DNA of 64,000 nucleotides from Chloroflexota bacterium (GTDB taxonomy: Bacteria; Chloroflexota; Dehalococcoidia; FW602-bin16): contig SCTZ01000224.1 of the NCBI GenBank assembly GCA_004297765.1, positions 1 through 64,000 of the forward strand, in the 5' to 3' direction. Below the pieces are notes generated by a model. That model ran no database searches. It saw only the letters and a list, made by a program, of their open reading frames with translations, and had not been told where the DNA came from. The stretch's first letter is position 1. Each line of letters starts with the position of its first letter. Below are positions 52,657 to 63,877 of this stretch, piece after piece. Made by a program: the position numbers and the translations under genes.

Positions 52657-54381
52657 TTATCGACTTTCCGGATTCGTTCCCGATGTCGCTGCCCGCCGAC
52701 TGAGCTCTTCTTCGCGCAGCGCGCGGCGGAGGTACTTGCCCACCAGCGTCTTGGGCAGCGAGTCGCGGAACTCGACCGTGGTGGGGACCTTGTAGCGCGC
52801 CACTTTCTCCTGGCAGTAGGCGATCAGCTCGACCTCGCTGGCCGACTCGCCCGGCTTGAGGACGACATAGGCCTTGACTGTCTCGCCCCGATACTCGTCG
52901 GGCACGCCCACAACCACAGCCTCCAGCACCTTGGGATGCTGGAAGAGCACTTCCTCGACGTCGCGCGGATAGATGTTGTAGCCGCCCGCGATGATGATGT
53001 CCTTCTTGCGATCGACTATATAGAAATAGCCGTCCTCGTCCATCCTGGCGATGTCGCCGGTGTGTAGCCAGCCATCACGCAGCACGTCTTGCGTCTCGCT
53101 GGGCTGCTGCCAGTAGCCCTGCATGACCTGAGGTCCCTGGAGCACCAGCTCCCCGATCTCGCCTGCAGGCAGTTCCGTCTCCCCGCTGGCCGTGTCCACG
53201 ATCCTGGCCTGAACGTCGGGGAACGGCACGCCGATGCTGCCGGGTTTGCGCAGACCGTCCATGGGGTTGCAGTGAGTGACCGGGGCAGCCTCGGTCAGTC
53301 CATATCCCTCCACGAGTCGCCCACCCGTGAGCTCCTCGAACCTGGTCTGCACCTCCACCGGCAGGGGGGCTGCGCCGCTGATGCAATAGCGAATCGAGCG
53401 CAGGTCATACCTCCGGACCTGGGGATGCCCGTTGATGGCCACGTACATGGTCGGCACGCCCGGAAAGAAGGTGGGCTTATGCTTGTCTAGCGCCTTCAGC
53501 ACGCTCTCCAGCTCGAAGCGCGGCAGCAGGATCATGGTGGCGCCCAAATAAATGGAGTAGCTCATGCACACGGTGAGGCCGTAGACGTGGAAGAAGGGCA
53601 TCACCGAGAACATGGTCTCCTTACCTTCGGTCGCGCTGGGGATCCAGTGCCGCAGTTGCATGGTATTCGACACCAGGTTACGATGGGTGAGCATCGCCCC
53701 CTTGGAGAGACCGGTCGTGCCCCCCGTGTACTGGAGAAGGGCCAGATCGTCGCCGACCGCGGCGCTGGCCATTGGCTCGCGCTGGGCGGAGTCGAGCAGA
53801 CTCCGGAAGCGGTACACCCCGTTGCCCTCCGGCAGGTCCACCCGGTGCCCCTCCTTCTTCTCTTTGGCCAGAGTGAACAGCACGCGCAGCACCGGGGAAA
53901 AGTACTCCTTGATGTTGCAGACGATGACGCGCTTCAGAGCCGTGCGCGGGCGCACCTGTTCCACCAGCTTGTAGAAGGCGCTGAGCGTCACGATCGTCTC
54001 GGCGCCAGAGTCCTTCATCTGGTGCTCGAGCTCGCGCTCGACATAAAGAGGGTTGGTGGGCACAACCACGGCCCCCAGTCGGAGTGCGCCATAGAAGGCG
54101 ATCACGAACTGGGGGCAGTTGGGCAGGAAGATGGCCACCCGATCTCCCTTCTTCACGCCCAGCCCGCGCAGCGCGGCCGCGAACCTGTTCACCTGGTCGA
54201 TCAGTTCGCGAAAGGAGAGGCGCCCGCCGAAGAAGACGGTGGCCGTCCGATCGGGAAAGCGCTGGACCGTGGTGTCCAGGAGACTGTCGAGAGTGGTGGC
54301 CGGGTAGGAGATGCTGGAAGGCACGCCGGGTTCGTAGTGACTGAGCCAGGGATACCGGGTGGCCGCGTTCGAAGTCGCCAT
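52657..54381 (-). CDS. Long-chain acyl-CoA synthetase (FadD-like)
   Basis: This 574-residue ANL-family ligase has P-loop LQYTGGTTGLSKGAMLTH, MFSVMPFFHVYGLT, YGLTEAAPVTHCNP, GWLHTGDIARMDEDGYFYIV and the C-terminal PKTLVGKYLRR lysine. It converts fatty acids to acyl-CoA esters for oxidation or lipid use. Its closer match to FadD than the ligase at 1633 comes from the FFHVYG and DRKKDIIIAGGYNIYPRDVE segments. The start at 54381 follows GAGGAGGG. A 125-nt leader has a perfect -10 box. Confidence 0.9.
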   Translation of the reverse strand: MATSNAATRYPWLSHYEPGVPSSISYPATTLDSLLDTTVQRFPDRTATVFFGGRLSFRELIDQVNRFAAALRGLGVKKGDRVAIFLPNCPQFVIAFYGALRLGAVVVPTNPLYVERELEHQMKDSGAETIVTLSAFYKLVEQVRPRTALKRVIVCNIKEYFSPVLRVLFTLAKEKKEGHRVDLPEGNGVYRFRSLLDSAQREPMASAAVGDDLALLQYTGGTTGLSKGAMLTHRNLVSNTMQLRHWIPSATEGKETMFSVMPFFHVYGLTVCMSYSIYLGATMILLPRFELESVLKALDKHKPTFFPGVPTMYVAINGHPQVRRYDLRSIRYCISGAAPLPVEVQTRFEELTGGRLVEGYGLTEAAPVTHCNPMDGLRKPGSIGVPFPDVQARIVDTASGETELPAGEIGELVLQGPQVMQGYWQQPSETQDVLRDGWLHTGDIARMDEDGYFYIVDRKKDIIIAGGYNIYPRDVEEVLFQHPKVLEAVVVGVPDEYRGETVKAYVVLKPGESASEVELIAYCQEKVARYKVPTTVEFRDSLPKTLVGKYLRRALREEELSRRAATSGTNPESR

Positions 54382-54748
54382 CGTCGCCCTCCTCTTGCGT
54401 ATTCGGTTGCCCGTGACCCTGTGATGGGGATGCGCTCCGTTTCCTGCTGTGCGGCGGAGCGATCTGCGCAGTTGGTGGGCGTGCGCGAGGCGCCCCACCC
54501 CATCGCGCATATCTATATTATATGTCTACCTGGGGGCTGCGTATAGCCCCTTTGTGGATCGAGGGGGATAGGCAACTGGGATGGGGAAGGTGACTCAGAG
54601 TTCACGGTCCATGACAGGACAAATGCTTCGCTCACCCAACATGTGCTGTTGTAACGATCAGATACGCGTACGGCGGGCTGCGGTCTGGAGGCTGTTAGAC
54701 GGGAATTGATGCTGCGTTATGTCAGTGAAGGGGTCCACCCCGGGGTGA
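54382..54748. other. Intergenic region left of the argH fragment
   Basis: Besides the -10 box at 54517 it has GTCCATGACAGGAC near 54610, similar to GTCCTATGACAGGAC near 60901 on the other side of the island. A short palindrome CACCCCGGGGTG lies at about 54735. No gene is visible. Confidence 0.45.
54517..54522 (-). promoter_or_regulatory. -10 box upstream of the fadD-like gene
   Basis: A perfect TATAAT read leftward, about 135 nt before the start at 54381. No strong -35 at proper spacing, so this is a low-confidence promoter. Confidence 0.4.
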
Positions 54749-54946
54749 TCACTCACCCCGCGTGCCCCTGGCCCGCTCCAACTCGGCGTGCACCCGCGCT
54801 GGCGCGGTGCCGCCGGTAGCGCCGCTGGCGGAGAGGGCTTGCTCCAGGGAGACGGACAGAATGTCTTCGCCGAAGGCCGGCGAGAAGGCCTGGTAGTCAG
54901 CAAGGGTGAGTGCGGTGAGGGGGATGCCCTTCTCGGCGCAGTGGGG
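54749..54946 (-). pseudogene. Duplicate of the argH 3' end
   Basis: About 65 codons reproduce the argininosuccinate lyase C-terminus: HCAEKGIPLTALTLADYQ, FSPAFGEDILSVSLEQALSA, GGTAPARVHAELERARG. They match the intact argH end (61093 onward) at roughly 85% identity in DNA and protein and lie in the same orientation. No upstream part of argH is present; the frame is broken open by unrelated sequence. It is the left edge of the SEFIR/SEC-C island. Confidence 0.85.
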
Positions 54947-54966
54947 GAACATCGCTCGAACTCTAT

Positions 54967-55127
54967 GAGTCCACTGAAATAAGGTCAAGATCGCGGGTGG
55001 GGTCGATAGCAATCCCCACTTTGGCGCCCAGGGGGCACCGGAATAGGGAGGAGCGCCACGAATAATGGCGTTTTGCTGGGGACTTTCCCCACCGACTATT
55101 CGCGAGGAACCTTATTTCAGACGACTC
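54967..55127. mobile_element. Short element with 19-bp terminal inverted repeats (MITE-like)
   Basis: Ends GAGTCCACTGAAATAAGGT and its near-complement ACCTTATTTCAGACGACTC match at 17 of 19 positions and bound 161 bp of non-coding DNA. It sits between the argH fragment and the SEFIR gene. No direct flanking duplication is clear. Confidence 0.65.
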
Positions 55128-55183
55128 CTCTATGTTGAAGTTCGCGGGGCAGTGTTGAACCCATCGTGCCGTGTCGGACTTCC

Positions 55184-58100
55184 CTACAGACCGAAGACGC
55201 GCTTCTGATGCTCGTAGCTGAGCGCCTGGGTTCGTAGTCTAGTCGCAATTGCCAAGCCTACCTCACCGATCGTGCGAATGCTCTTGTCGTGATGGGAGCA
55301 AAGGTTAGTAAGGTCGGTCACCCAAGTGTCCCAAACAGCTGACTCATCCCCCCAGAATGTCACGATGCCGAGTTGGTGGAAGGCCGCTCCTGCAATATCC
55401 TCAAAGGAGAAACCGGCTTCTAATGCCAGAGATGCTTTGCTTACCCAACCATCGACTGGTCTTCCGCTTAGCGGAATCAGGTGCAGAGGGCGCAGATTGT
55501 TCTGGCTGAGGAGGGCACCGTAGAGGCGTAAGTCGCTACCTACAAGTCGCTGCACTAGTATCTCGATTGGTGCGTCTACCGGGATGATTTCCAACAGATC
55601 GATGCGCCGATCGAAGTCAAGCGCGTCTACCGCGGCGGCGTCCGGCTCCGCGAGCTTCCAATGCCAATCCCTAGGCTGCGAAGCAAGACGGGATCTCAGC
55701 CAATCGAGGGCGAGGTCTGCATCGTGCTTCAGTATTTCTGCAACCCAGTAATCAATGTGTTCGCTTCTTTGGATTGGTGAGTTGATGGCCTGCTGGGACT
55801 TCGTGCCATAGCGAATGATCGCAGAGTGCCAATCCGGCTGAAGTGAAGGCCGTACTGTCCCCATGGGAACTGCGAGCCATTCTCCGACCGCTGCCATGCC
55901 GGCCACCGCCGGGTCTTCGTGGCGCAGTAGTCGCACCAGAGTGTGCTCAGGAACCTCGTTCCGCACGCAATGGAGTTCAATTAACCCAAGCAGGTTCGGC
56001 ACTACTGCCAGGGCTGAACTCATTAGTATGGCAGGAGGCTCCGCTGCGGTAAGCAAAAGAGATGCAGCAACGTGGGACAACTCCGGCCGCTCCAGAAACG
56101 AGTTCGCCAAGTCCTCCCAGCCTGGTTCATCGCTTGTCATTGCCTTCCTGAGAAACGGCGCCATGGTGTCTGCGGATGCTGACAGATCACGTAGAGCATG
56201 CAGCCAGACTATCGGCGATTGTGACGCGGCCGCTAGTCTGACGCAGAGGTCAGGTGTATATCTGGGCCAAGACACTCCCACATCTCCCGCCTCCCGCTCG
56301 TACTTGGCTATGAGTTTAGCAATCTCGATTGGGTCTCTCGCGGCCCAATCAGCCGCCAGCATGTCGACGGCGGTCAACTGGGACTTCAGAATCAAGTGGT
56401 ACGCGCTGGGATCCTCGAAGCCCCGGCTGCTCGGGTACAACGTGTCGAAGCACGAATCAACGGCGGTGGAAACATCCATGTCAAGGGCGTTAGCGACAGA
56501 TCTTAGGCGACGTAGCACGCCCTGGTGCCCCTTGGAAACTACACAAAGGTCCGCAATCATCCTGCTTGCAGTGAGGCGCATGGCTTCGACAATGTCGGCT
56601 GGGACATCCCTATCCAACAGACGTCTGGGGTAAGCCCAATCGGTAACGACACTCAAGATGTACCGCCAGCTTGGCCTATGCAATGACTTCAATTTCGCCA
56701 CAACCCTACACCAGAGAGGGTCCAGTTCACGCAGTCTGTCTGCCGAGAGGGGACCCCACCGAATCGTCATGGTCGTCCCCATCCCAGGGTCTGTCGAGTG
56801 GCGTTCGAACTTTGGCGCGACTACCATAGAAAGCGCGTGTGAGGCCACATCCTCATCATTGCCAGCACTGATCCACTCCGAGATTGCTGCCAGCACCATC
56901 CCACGCCGGCTGATCGCATCAGCAGAGTCCGGTTCGGTATCCTCTATCCAATCTCGAAGCAGGCGAAGGGGATGCTCTGGATGGGGTCCGAGTTCCCGCT
57001 TGTCCCCAACCGCTGCCCCTAGAAGAAAGGGGATCGTCTTATTCGGAACATAGTGGAAAAGGGGACGTGCAAGCTCAACCGCTAGTTCTGGATGCAGATG
57101 CAGGACTTGCGACGCCTCCGCACTACCCAGCCAGGCGAATGCTGTCCAAGCCTGAATCGACTGTGCATGCTCTAGAAGTGCGATGATCTCATCGCGCCCA
57201 ACATTGGCTCCAACGGCACAGGCGCCGACAAGGGTAAGTGCCACATCAGATAGATGCGGCGCGCTCTCGGCAAGTTGGCGGTAAGACAGTCGAGCCGGGC
57301 TGTTGAAGAAGACGTCCCGGACTAGCGCGTGTCGAAGTGCAGCAGGTCTGACAGCCAAGCGGACCTCACTCATCCACTGATGACTGGACTCAACGATCAG
57401 CCCGCCTGCAGCGAGGCCGGCAGCCTTGCCCCGTACATCCGCCACCGCAAGACCTAGTGCCTCGGCAACCACATCCAGTTGCATACCCGCGTTCCCACCG
57501 ATCCCGAAAGCGGCCAGAAGTTCAATGGATCTTGGACCAACCAGCTTCTCGAAATCCGACCGGACCGACCGGCTGATGGCATCTCCCAAGGCAACATCTT
57601 TCACGCCATCTTGGAGACACAACTGGGCCAATGTGACAGCCAGTCCTGGACGTCCCTCAGCTTGGTTGACGATTTCGCTGATTAGGGGATCGGGTCCTCC
57701 CAACCCGGCTGCTTTGATAACCTGCACAATCTGATCACGAGTGAGCAGCGGTAGCTCCAGAGTGTGTGAACACGGCAGCACAAGCGCATTTGCGACCTCA
57801 TGTGCGCCACCTGGCCAGCTTGTCGCCACGATGGCAAACGTACTTGATGTAACCTGCCTCAGATGGAGAAGTTGGCGGAGCAGGTCGACTTTGAAGTGAG
57901 TATCGTCAACGATCAGAACCTCCGGAGCCTGCATTTCCAGTTCAAGAGCGATCTGGTCGAGATTGTCGCCGACGACGAATAGTCCCCATCCCTGGCGAGC
58001 CAAAGATGCGAGCAGATGGGTCTTGCCTGAGCCTGGATGGCCGATGACCAACCGATCGCCATGCGTGTCGCGCAGCCAGCGCTGCTGGTCTTCGCGACCT

Positions 58101-58702
58101 ATTAGCTCGGTTTGCGAGAAGGTCCTCGTAGTGAGTGGCACAGACGACAGTGCGGGCTGGACGCCGGGGAAAAAGCCGTGTACACGTTCGCGTGGCGGGA
58201 GCGCCTGAAGGCGGCCCAGTGGCGGCCTGATGCTCTCTAGCTGCGATGTCAGTCGCCGATACAGCCTATCGTAGCCAGTTTTGGTATCCAGTACGTAGTG
58301 AGTATACCCTTGCAGTGGGATAGGTATGTGCCCCTTACTGTCGGGAGCGAAAACCACCGGGACAAATCGGTCGTTGATAGATCCGCAATTGTATAGATGT
58401 TGACGGATGAGGTTTGCTTCCCAGCGAACCCCCAATCCTAGACCCGGCTCCTCTTCGCCGTTGAAACGTCGGTTGTACCGCTCCGTGCATATGACCAGTA
58501 CGAAATCAGCGTCCGCAACGTGGATCTCCATCCATCGTGGCCAACCCTCTGGGGGTGACTCTTCCCATTGGTCGAGAGTAATCGGGATGCCATTTTCCCT
58601 TAGCTGGGAAGCCAGTTCCAGTACACGATTCGCATGCTCTGGGGAATCGTGGCTGTAGCTGATGAATACCTCACGAGGGGCCCTGGGACCGAAAGTTGTC
58701 AC
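55184..58702 (-). CDS. SEFIR-domain STAND NTPase, probable anti-phage protein
   Basis: About 1172 residues. The N-terminal SEFIR (TIR-like) domain shows EVFISYSHDSPEHANRVLEL, ITLDQWEESPPEGWPRWMEI and FVLVICTERYNRR. A STAND-type NTPase follows with P-loop VIGHPGSGKTHLLAS (about residue 221) and Walker B VLIVDDTHF (about 265). The remaining 800 residues are helical repeats with no motif, likely a sensor. I place the start at a GTG at 58702 with GAGGCG 6 nt upstream; the open frame reaches 58873 but lacks homology there. Bacterial SEFIR proteins are reported to deplete NAD in response to phage; that role is inferred here. Its base composition is more AT-rich than its flanks. Confidence 0.82.
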   Translation of the reverse strand: MTTFGPRAPREVFISYSHDSPEHANRVLELASQLRENGIPITLDQWEESPPEGWPRWMEIHVADADFVLVICTERYNRRFNGEEEPGLGLGVRWEANLIRQHLYNCGSINDRFVPVVFAPDSKGHIPIPLQGYTHYVLDTKTGYDRLYRRLTSQLESIRPPLGRLQALPPRERVHGFFPGVQPALSSVPLTTRTFSQTELIGREDQQRWLRDTHGDRLVIGHPGSGKTHLLASLARQGWGLFVVGDNLDQIALELEMQAPEVLIVDDTHFKVDLLRQLLHLRQVTSSTFAIVATSWPGGAHEVANALVLPCSHTLELPLLTRDQIVQVIKAAGLGGPDPLISEIVNQAEGRPGLAVTLAQLCLQDGVKDVALGDAISRSVRSDFEKLVGPRSIELLAAFGIGGNAGMQLDVVAEALGLAVADVRGKAAGLAAGGLIVESSHQWMSEVRLAVRPAALRHALVRDVFFNSPARLSYRQLAESAPHLSDVALTLVGACAVGANVGRDEIIALLEHAQSIQAWTAFAWLGSAEASQVLHLHPELAVELARPLFHYVPNKTIPFLLGAAVGDKRELGPHPEHPLRLLRDWIEDTEPDSADAISRRGMVLAAISEWISAGNDEDVASHALSMVVAPKFERHSTDPGMGTTMTIRWGPLSADRLRELDPLWCRVVAKLKSLHRPSWRYILSVVTDWAYPRRLLDRDVPADIVEAMRLTASRMIADLCVVSKGHQGVLRRLRSVANALDMDVSTAVDSCFDTLYPSSRGFEDPSAYHLILKSQLTAVDMLAADWAARDPIEIAKLIAKYEREAGDVGVSWPRYTPDLCVRLAAASQSPIVWLHALRDLSASADTMAPFLRKAMTSDEPGWEDLANSFLERPELSHVAASLLLTAAEPPAILMSSALAVVPNLLGLIELHCVRNEVPEHTLVRLLRHEDPAVAGMAAVGEWLAVPMGTVRPSLQPDWHSAIIRYGTKSQQAINSPIQRSEHIDYWVAEILKHDADLALDWLRSRLASQPRDWHWKLAEPDAAAVDALDFDRRIDLLEIIPVDAPIEILVQRLVGSDLRLYGALLSQNNLRPLHLIPLSGRPVDGWVSKASLALEAGFSFEDIAGAAFHQLGIVTFWGDESAVWDTWVTDLTNLCSHHDKSIRTIGEVGLAIATRLRTQALSYEHQKRVFGL

Positions 58703-59101
58703 GAATATCGCCTCAGTTGCAGCTTGCACGCGTTCAAGTAGTACGCGTGGATTCAGGGTACTTTGACTGCGTTGCCACGGAGACCTCTTGGAGACTCCTC
58801 GTTCCAGAACCCTCCATGTCGCTCGGCGTTGCGTGCCATGGTAGCTGCAAAGCGCAGGCCGAGGCCCGTTCATCGTACCATAGTGTTGGTGTTGCTGCCA
58901 GCTACACTCTCGGTCGGCCCTTGGCGATAAGAGGTATGATGGTTGGCGTACTGGATGGATGCGTAATGACTAGTGGTGAGCGCGCTCGCAAGGGAGCGTT
59001 TGTGTTCTCCTGCTCCGAACGACATATCGGGTCCTTGGCAACTGGTTAGTGCAGTTCTTGTGCAGACTCCTAAGTCGTGCAGGTTCCCTTCTCATTTTCA
59101 G
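58703..59101. other. Gap between the two island genes
   Basis: The open frame of the SEFIR gene extends in without homology up to 58873. Beyond it I see no gene, promoter or repeat I can support. Confidence 0.4.
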
Positions 59102-60661
59102 CTAGGCACCACAGCACTTCTTCAACTTCTTGCCACTTCCACAGGGGCAAGGGGTGTTTCGGTTCCGTCCCTTCATCCACATCCCAGGCGATTGAATGGG
59201 TTTGTCTGACAGTTGGTGGGCGCCCAGAGGGTATTCTTGCACAACGCTCGCGTGTTTTGTAACGTTCGTCAGTAGCCCCAAGTCCTGTTGTAGCTTCCGT
59301 GCCTCTGCTTCATCCTTCGGCGTCCAAATGCTCGCGTCGTAGTAAACTGCGTCCTCAGAACGTTCCATATAAGGATTCCTACCCGTGTCGGTCGCGATCC
59401 CTATGATGTCCCGTGCGGTAGGACGCTCAAGCTTGGCAACCATGCAGCAAGCTATCAGGAGTTGGCGACGGGCTTCGCGGTAGTCTGCTTCAGCCACGAC
59501 GGGAAGCCGTGGAAGCAACAGGAACACATAATGCGGATCCCCGGGGCGGGATGGCTCCACGACCACAGTACGTCTCATATTCTCGGCGGTAGTCTCTATC
59601 ATGCTGACTAAGGTGCGTGCTAGCAGGCGCCGTCGAGTGCGCGGCTCCCTGGCAAGAAAGCGCATGACACGCTCCCCATGCTCGATTCCGGCCTGTGTCG
59701 TGTAGTATTGCGTGCCGGCCAGGATATGCATCCCGAACCTCTCGATGAGCCGATCCCATGCATAGCTAACTTCGTTGGCCCTTATCTGCGCCTGCCGCTC
59801 GGGACTCTGGACAAAACGGGTCCAGATGCCTTCGTCGATGCCCACGCCATTCGCGCCGGACGGAACGATGAAGTCGTGCTCCCCATCGGCGTTGAGATCC
59901 TTCAGGTACCAAGCTAGCAGATCGTCTTCGCCAGCAGCGAAAAGAAGCTTGCCGCTTTGAACAAACTGCTCCTTCTTTGATAGGTAGTTGATGAAGTCGG
60001 TTATTGTATCGAGCGTGGACATGAGCACGTCGAGGGACGTGTCATCAAGCACGTGAACAAATCCTCGGGCTAGATCGAGGTGGCCTATCATGAATGGCTT
60101 GTCGCCATCTGCCCGGCTTGCAGTATGCATCGGACCAACCACGTCCGGAGCGATCATGAGGCTACCGGTTCCGCCCAATTTCCGTCGGCACCGAGCCGAG
60201 GCGCCATGGGCGACCACTATCCGATGGATTTTTGCAACTGATGGATCGGGCAGTGGAATCGGAAACTGTTGGGAGCACTCAGGATCCAAATACAGGCGAT
60301 CGGGATGGTTTTTGATCCAGCGCTCAGCGCCCCAGACCTGCTGTGCCGATTTCTCCACTGCTCGCCGGTACCATCGGGACCAGTCCAATTCCAAGTCGCC
60401 AGAATCTCCAAACTCGCAGTCTTTGTCGGAGAATATAAGGATATGCTGATCAAACACAACCAAGAGATCGGCAAGTTCCTTCCCTTCACGACCGCCGTTT
60501 TGGCGGCCCTGATCCCGGAATACGCAAGGGTAGCTCCAGAGAGACAGAAAGGATCGCTCAGCTAGTCGTTGCAGGTACCGCTCGGATGTGGTAACCCCTA
60601 GACGTCGCTGAACTACTTGACTCTGCGCATTTGCTACGCTTCCGACTGTGTCCTCTACCAA
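59102..60661 (-). CDS. SEC-C motif protein with nuclease-like N-terminal core
   Basis: About 519 residues. The C-terminus NTPCPCGSGKKLKKCCGA is a zinc-binding SEC-C motif. Near residues 60-84, GKELADLLVVFDQHILIFSD followed by KDCEF shows the E-x2-D...D-x-K arrangement of PD-(D/E)XK nucleases, so I suggest a nuclease core, not proven. The central 350 residues show no family I know. It starts at a TTG with AGGAGG 6 nt upstream, the best ribosome site around. It lies on the same strand as the SEFIR gene and probably forms one defence unit with it. Confidence 0.7.
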   Translation of the reverse strand: MVEDTVGSVANAQSQVVQRRLGVTTSERYLQRLAERSFLSLWSYPCVFRDQGRQNGGREGKELADLLVVFDQHILIFSDKDCEFGDSGDLELDWSRWYRRAVEKSAQQVWGAERWIKNHPDRLYLDPECSQQFPIPLPDPSVAKIHRIVVAHGASARCRRKLGGTGSLMIAPDVVGPMHTASRADGDKPFMIGHLDLARGFVHVLDDTSLDVLMSTLDTITDFINYLSKKEQFVQSGKLLFAAGEDDLLAWYLKDLNADGEHDFIVPSGANGVGIDEGIWTRFVQSPERQAQIRANEVSYAWDRLIERFGMHILAGTQYYTTQAGIEHGERVMRFLAREPRTRRRLLARTLVSMIETTAENMRRTVVVEPSRPGDPHYVFLLLPRLPVVAEADYREARRQLLIACCMVAKLERPTARDIIGIATDTGRNPYMERSEDAVYYDASIWTPKDEAEARKLQQDLGLLTNVTKHASVVQEYPLGAHQLSDKPIQSPGMWMKGRNRNTPCPCGSGKKLKKCCGA

Positions 60662-60936
60662 GCGGAGCCTCCTGCTTCCTGCTGGTCTGCTGCGGACGGG
60701 TGAGCAGACGCTGACACTGTCACTGGGAAAGGATCCACGATATTATATCGAATGCGACGGACCTTGGCTCCGACGTATAGGCTTGCGAACGCAATCCTTG
60801 CTCAGCTGACAGTGCGAGACGCAGCTCTGGTTGGTCTGGGGGAGTTCTGGGACAGCATAGTGGACGTGCCATCGTGTACGGCATGCAGCACGGCAGACAG
60901 GTCCTATGACAGGACATCGAGACGACGAGGGGACTA

Positions 60937-61086
60937 TCACTTTAGTCCATGAAGGCGCCAGGCAGGATCCCGGAGACGGGAGTGTAGCAGGAGGATCCCG
61001 TAGGTGCAGGTGAGAATGAGAAGGAGGCTGCCGGCAAAGAAGGCATCTAGCCAAGGCTTCGGATTTTGGATCAGTCCCCGCGCAGT
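60937..61086 (-). pseudogene. Fragment of a membrane protein downstream of argH
   Basis: A 49-codon frame reads IQNPKPWLDAFFAGSLLLIL and TCTYGILLLHSRL, a single strong membrane segment with a basic end. It starts just inside the argH flank with no start codon and stops at 60937. It looks like the C-terminal tail of a lost gene, but may be chance. Confidence 0.3.
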
Positions 61087-61092
61087 AAGCCG

Positions 61093-62471
61093 CTACGTCC
61101 GTTCGTTCTCACCCAGCACACCCCTGACCCGCTCCAGCTCCGCGTGCACGCGGGACGGCGCGGTGCCGCCGGTGGCGTTGCGGGCGGAGAGAGCTTGCTC
61201 CAGGGAGACGGACAAAATATCCTCGCCGAAGGCCGGGGAGAAGCTCTGGTAGTCCGCGAGGGTGAGCGCGGTCAGGGAGATGCCCTTCTCGGCGCAGTGG
61301 TGGACCAGGGCGCCCACCACACTATAGGCGCCGCGGAACGGCAGCCCCTTGCGCACCAGGTAGTCGGCGATGTCCGTGGCCAGCATCAGAGGATCGGCAG
61401 CTGCCTGGGCGGCGCGCTCGGTCTTCACCCGCATGGTGCCGATCATGCCGGCGAAGATGGCCAGCGCCGGCAGCAGGGTATCGACGGCATCGAAGAGGGC
61501 TTCCTTATCTTCTTGCAGGTCCTTGTTGTAGGCCAGCGGCTGCCCTTTCAGCAGGGTGAGCAGCGCCGTGAGGTCGCCGTAGACGCGCCCGGTCTTGCCG
61601 CGGATGAGTTCGGCGAAATCCGGGTTCTTCTTCTGGGGCATCATGCTGCTGCTGGTGCTGTAGCTGTCCGATAGCTCTATGAAGCCGAACTCGGTGGTGG
61701 ACCACAGCACGATCTCTTCTCCCAGGCGGGAGAGGTGCATCATCGTCAGGGCGGCGGCGGCCACGTAGTCCACTACGAAGTCGCGGTCCGAGACGGAGTC
61801 CAGGCTGTTGCGGCTGACCGATGCGAAGCCCAGCTCCTGCGCCACGCTCTCGCGATCGATGGGGTAGGTCACGCCGGCCAGGGCGCCGCTCCCCAACGGC
61901 AGCACGTCGGCCCGCCTCAGGGCGTCCTCGAAGCGCGAAACGTCGCGTTCCAGCATCTCGAAGTAGGCCAGTAGGTGGTGGGCGAAGAGGATCGGTTGGG
62001 CGCGCTGCAAGTGCGTGTAGCCCGGGATGGCCACCTGCTCGTTGCGCGCGGCCACGTCTACCAGAGCTTTCTGCAATTGCCGGATGCGGACAACCGTCTC
62101 GGGGATGCATTCCTTGACGAAGAGCCGCAGATCCACGGCCACTTGATCGTTGCGCGAGCGGGCCGTGTGGAGCCGACCGGCCACCTCTCCGATCATCTCC
62201 TTCAGGCGGGCCTCGATGTTCATGTGGATGTCTTCGAGCTCCTCGCGGAAGGGAAACTCGCCGCGCTCGATCTCGCCCTCGATGGCTTTGAGCCCGTCGA
62301 CGATCTGTTGGGCGTCATCTGTGCCGATGATCCCTTGGCGGGCCAGCATTCGACAGTGGGCGATGCTGCCCACGATGTCCTGGCGGTACAGCCGTCGGTC
62401 GAAAGAGATCGAGGCCCCATAGCTCTCGGCCAGGCGATCTACGTCTGCTCCGAAGCGGGCGCGGAGCGGCT

Positions 62472-62475
<4 letters not shown>
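61093..62475 (-). CDS. argH: Argininosuccinate lyase
   Basis: This 460-residue enzyme splits argininosuccinate to arginine and fumarate in the last step of arginine synthesis. Motifs: LHTARSRNDQVAVDLRLFVK, YTHLQRAQPILFAHHLLAY, and the fumarase-superfamily signature SSSMMPQKKNPDFAELIRGK, with the catalytic Ser in the first part. Full length, with no frame breaks. The start overlaps the argG stop by 4 nt, so both are translated together. A degenerate duplicate of its 3' end lies at 54749. Confidence 0.94.
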
Positions 62476-63731
<1,256 letters not shown>

Positions 63732-63809
63732 GGGGTTCACTCCAGTTCACGTGCTAGGGACAATAAGGTTCGGTCAAGACAAATCATGCGTCAGACCTAC
63801 CGTCCCGGT

Positions 63810-63877
63810 CCCCAGGGCACATGCAATGTGCCCCTACAGCGCGCCTCACGTAGGAGCACATTGCATGTGCCCTGGGG
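63810..63877. repeat. Imperfect inverted repeat with 28-bp arms
   Basis: Arms 63810-63837 and 63850-63877 pair at 27 of 28 positions with a 12-nt centre. It contains the core GGGCACATGCAATGTGCCC and lies about 80 bp upstream of argG. It is probably a dispersed repeat rather than a regulatory site. Confidence 0.75.
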
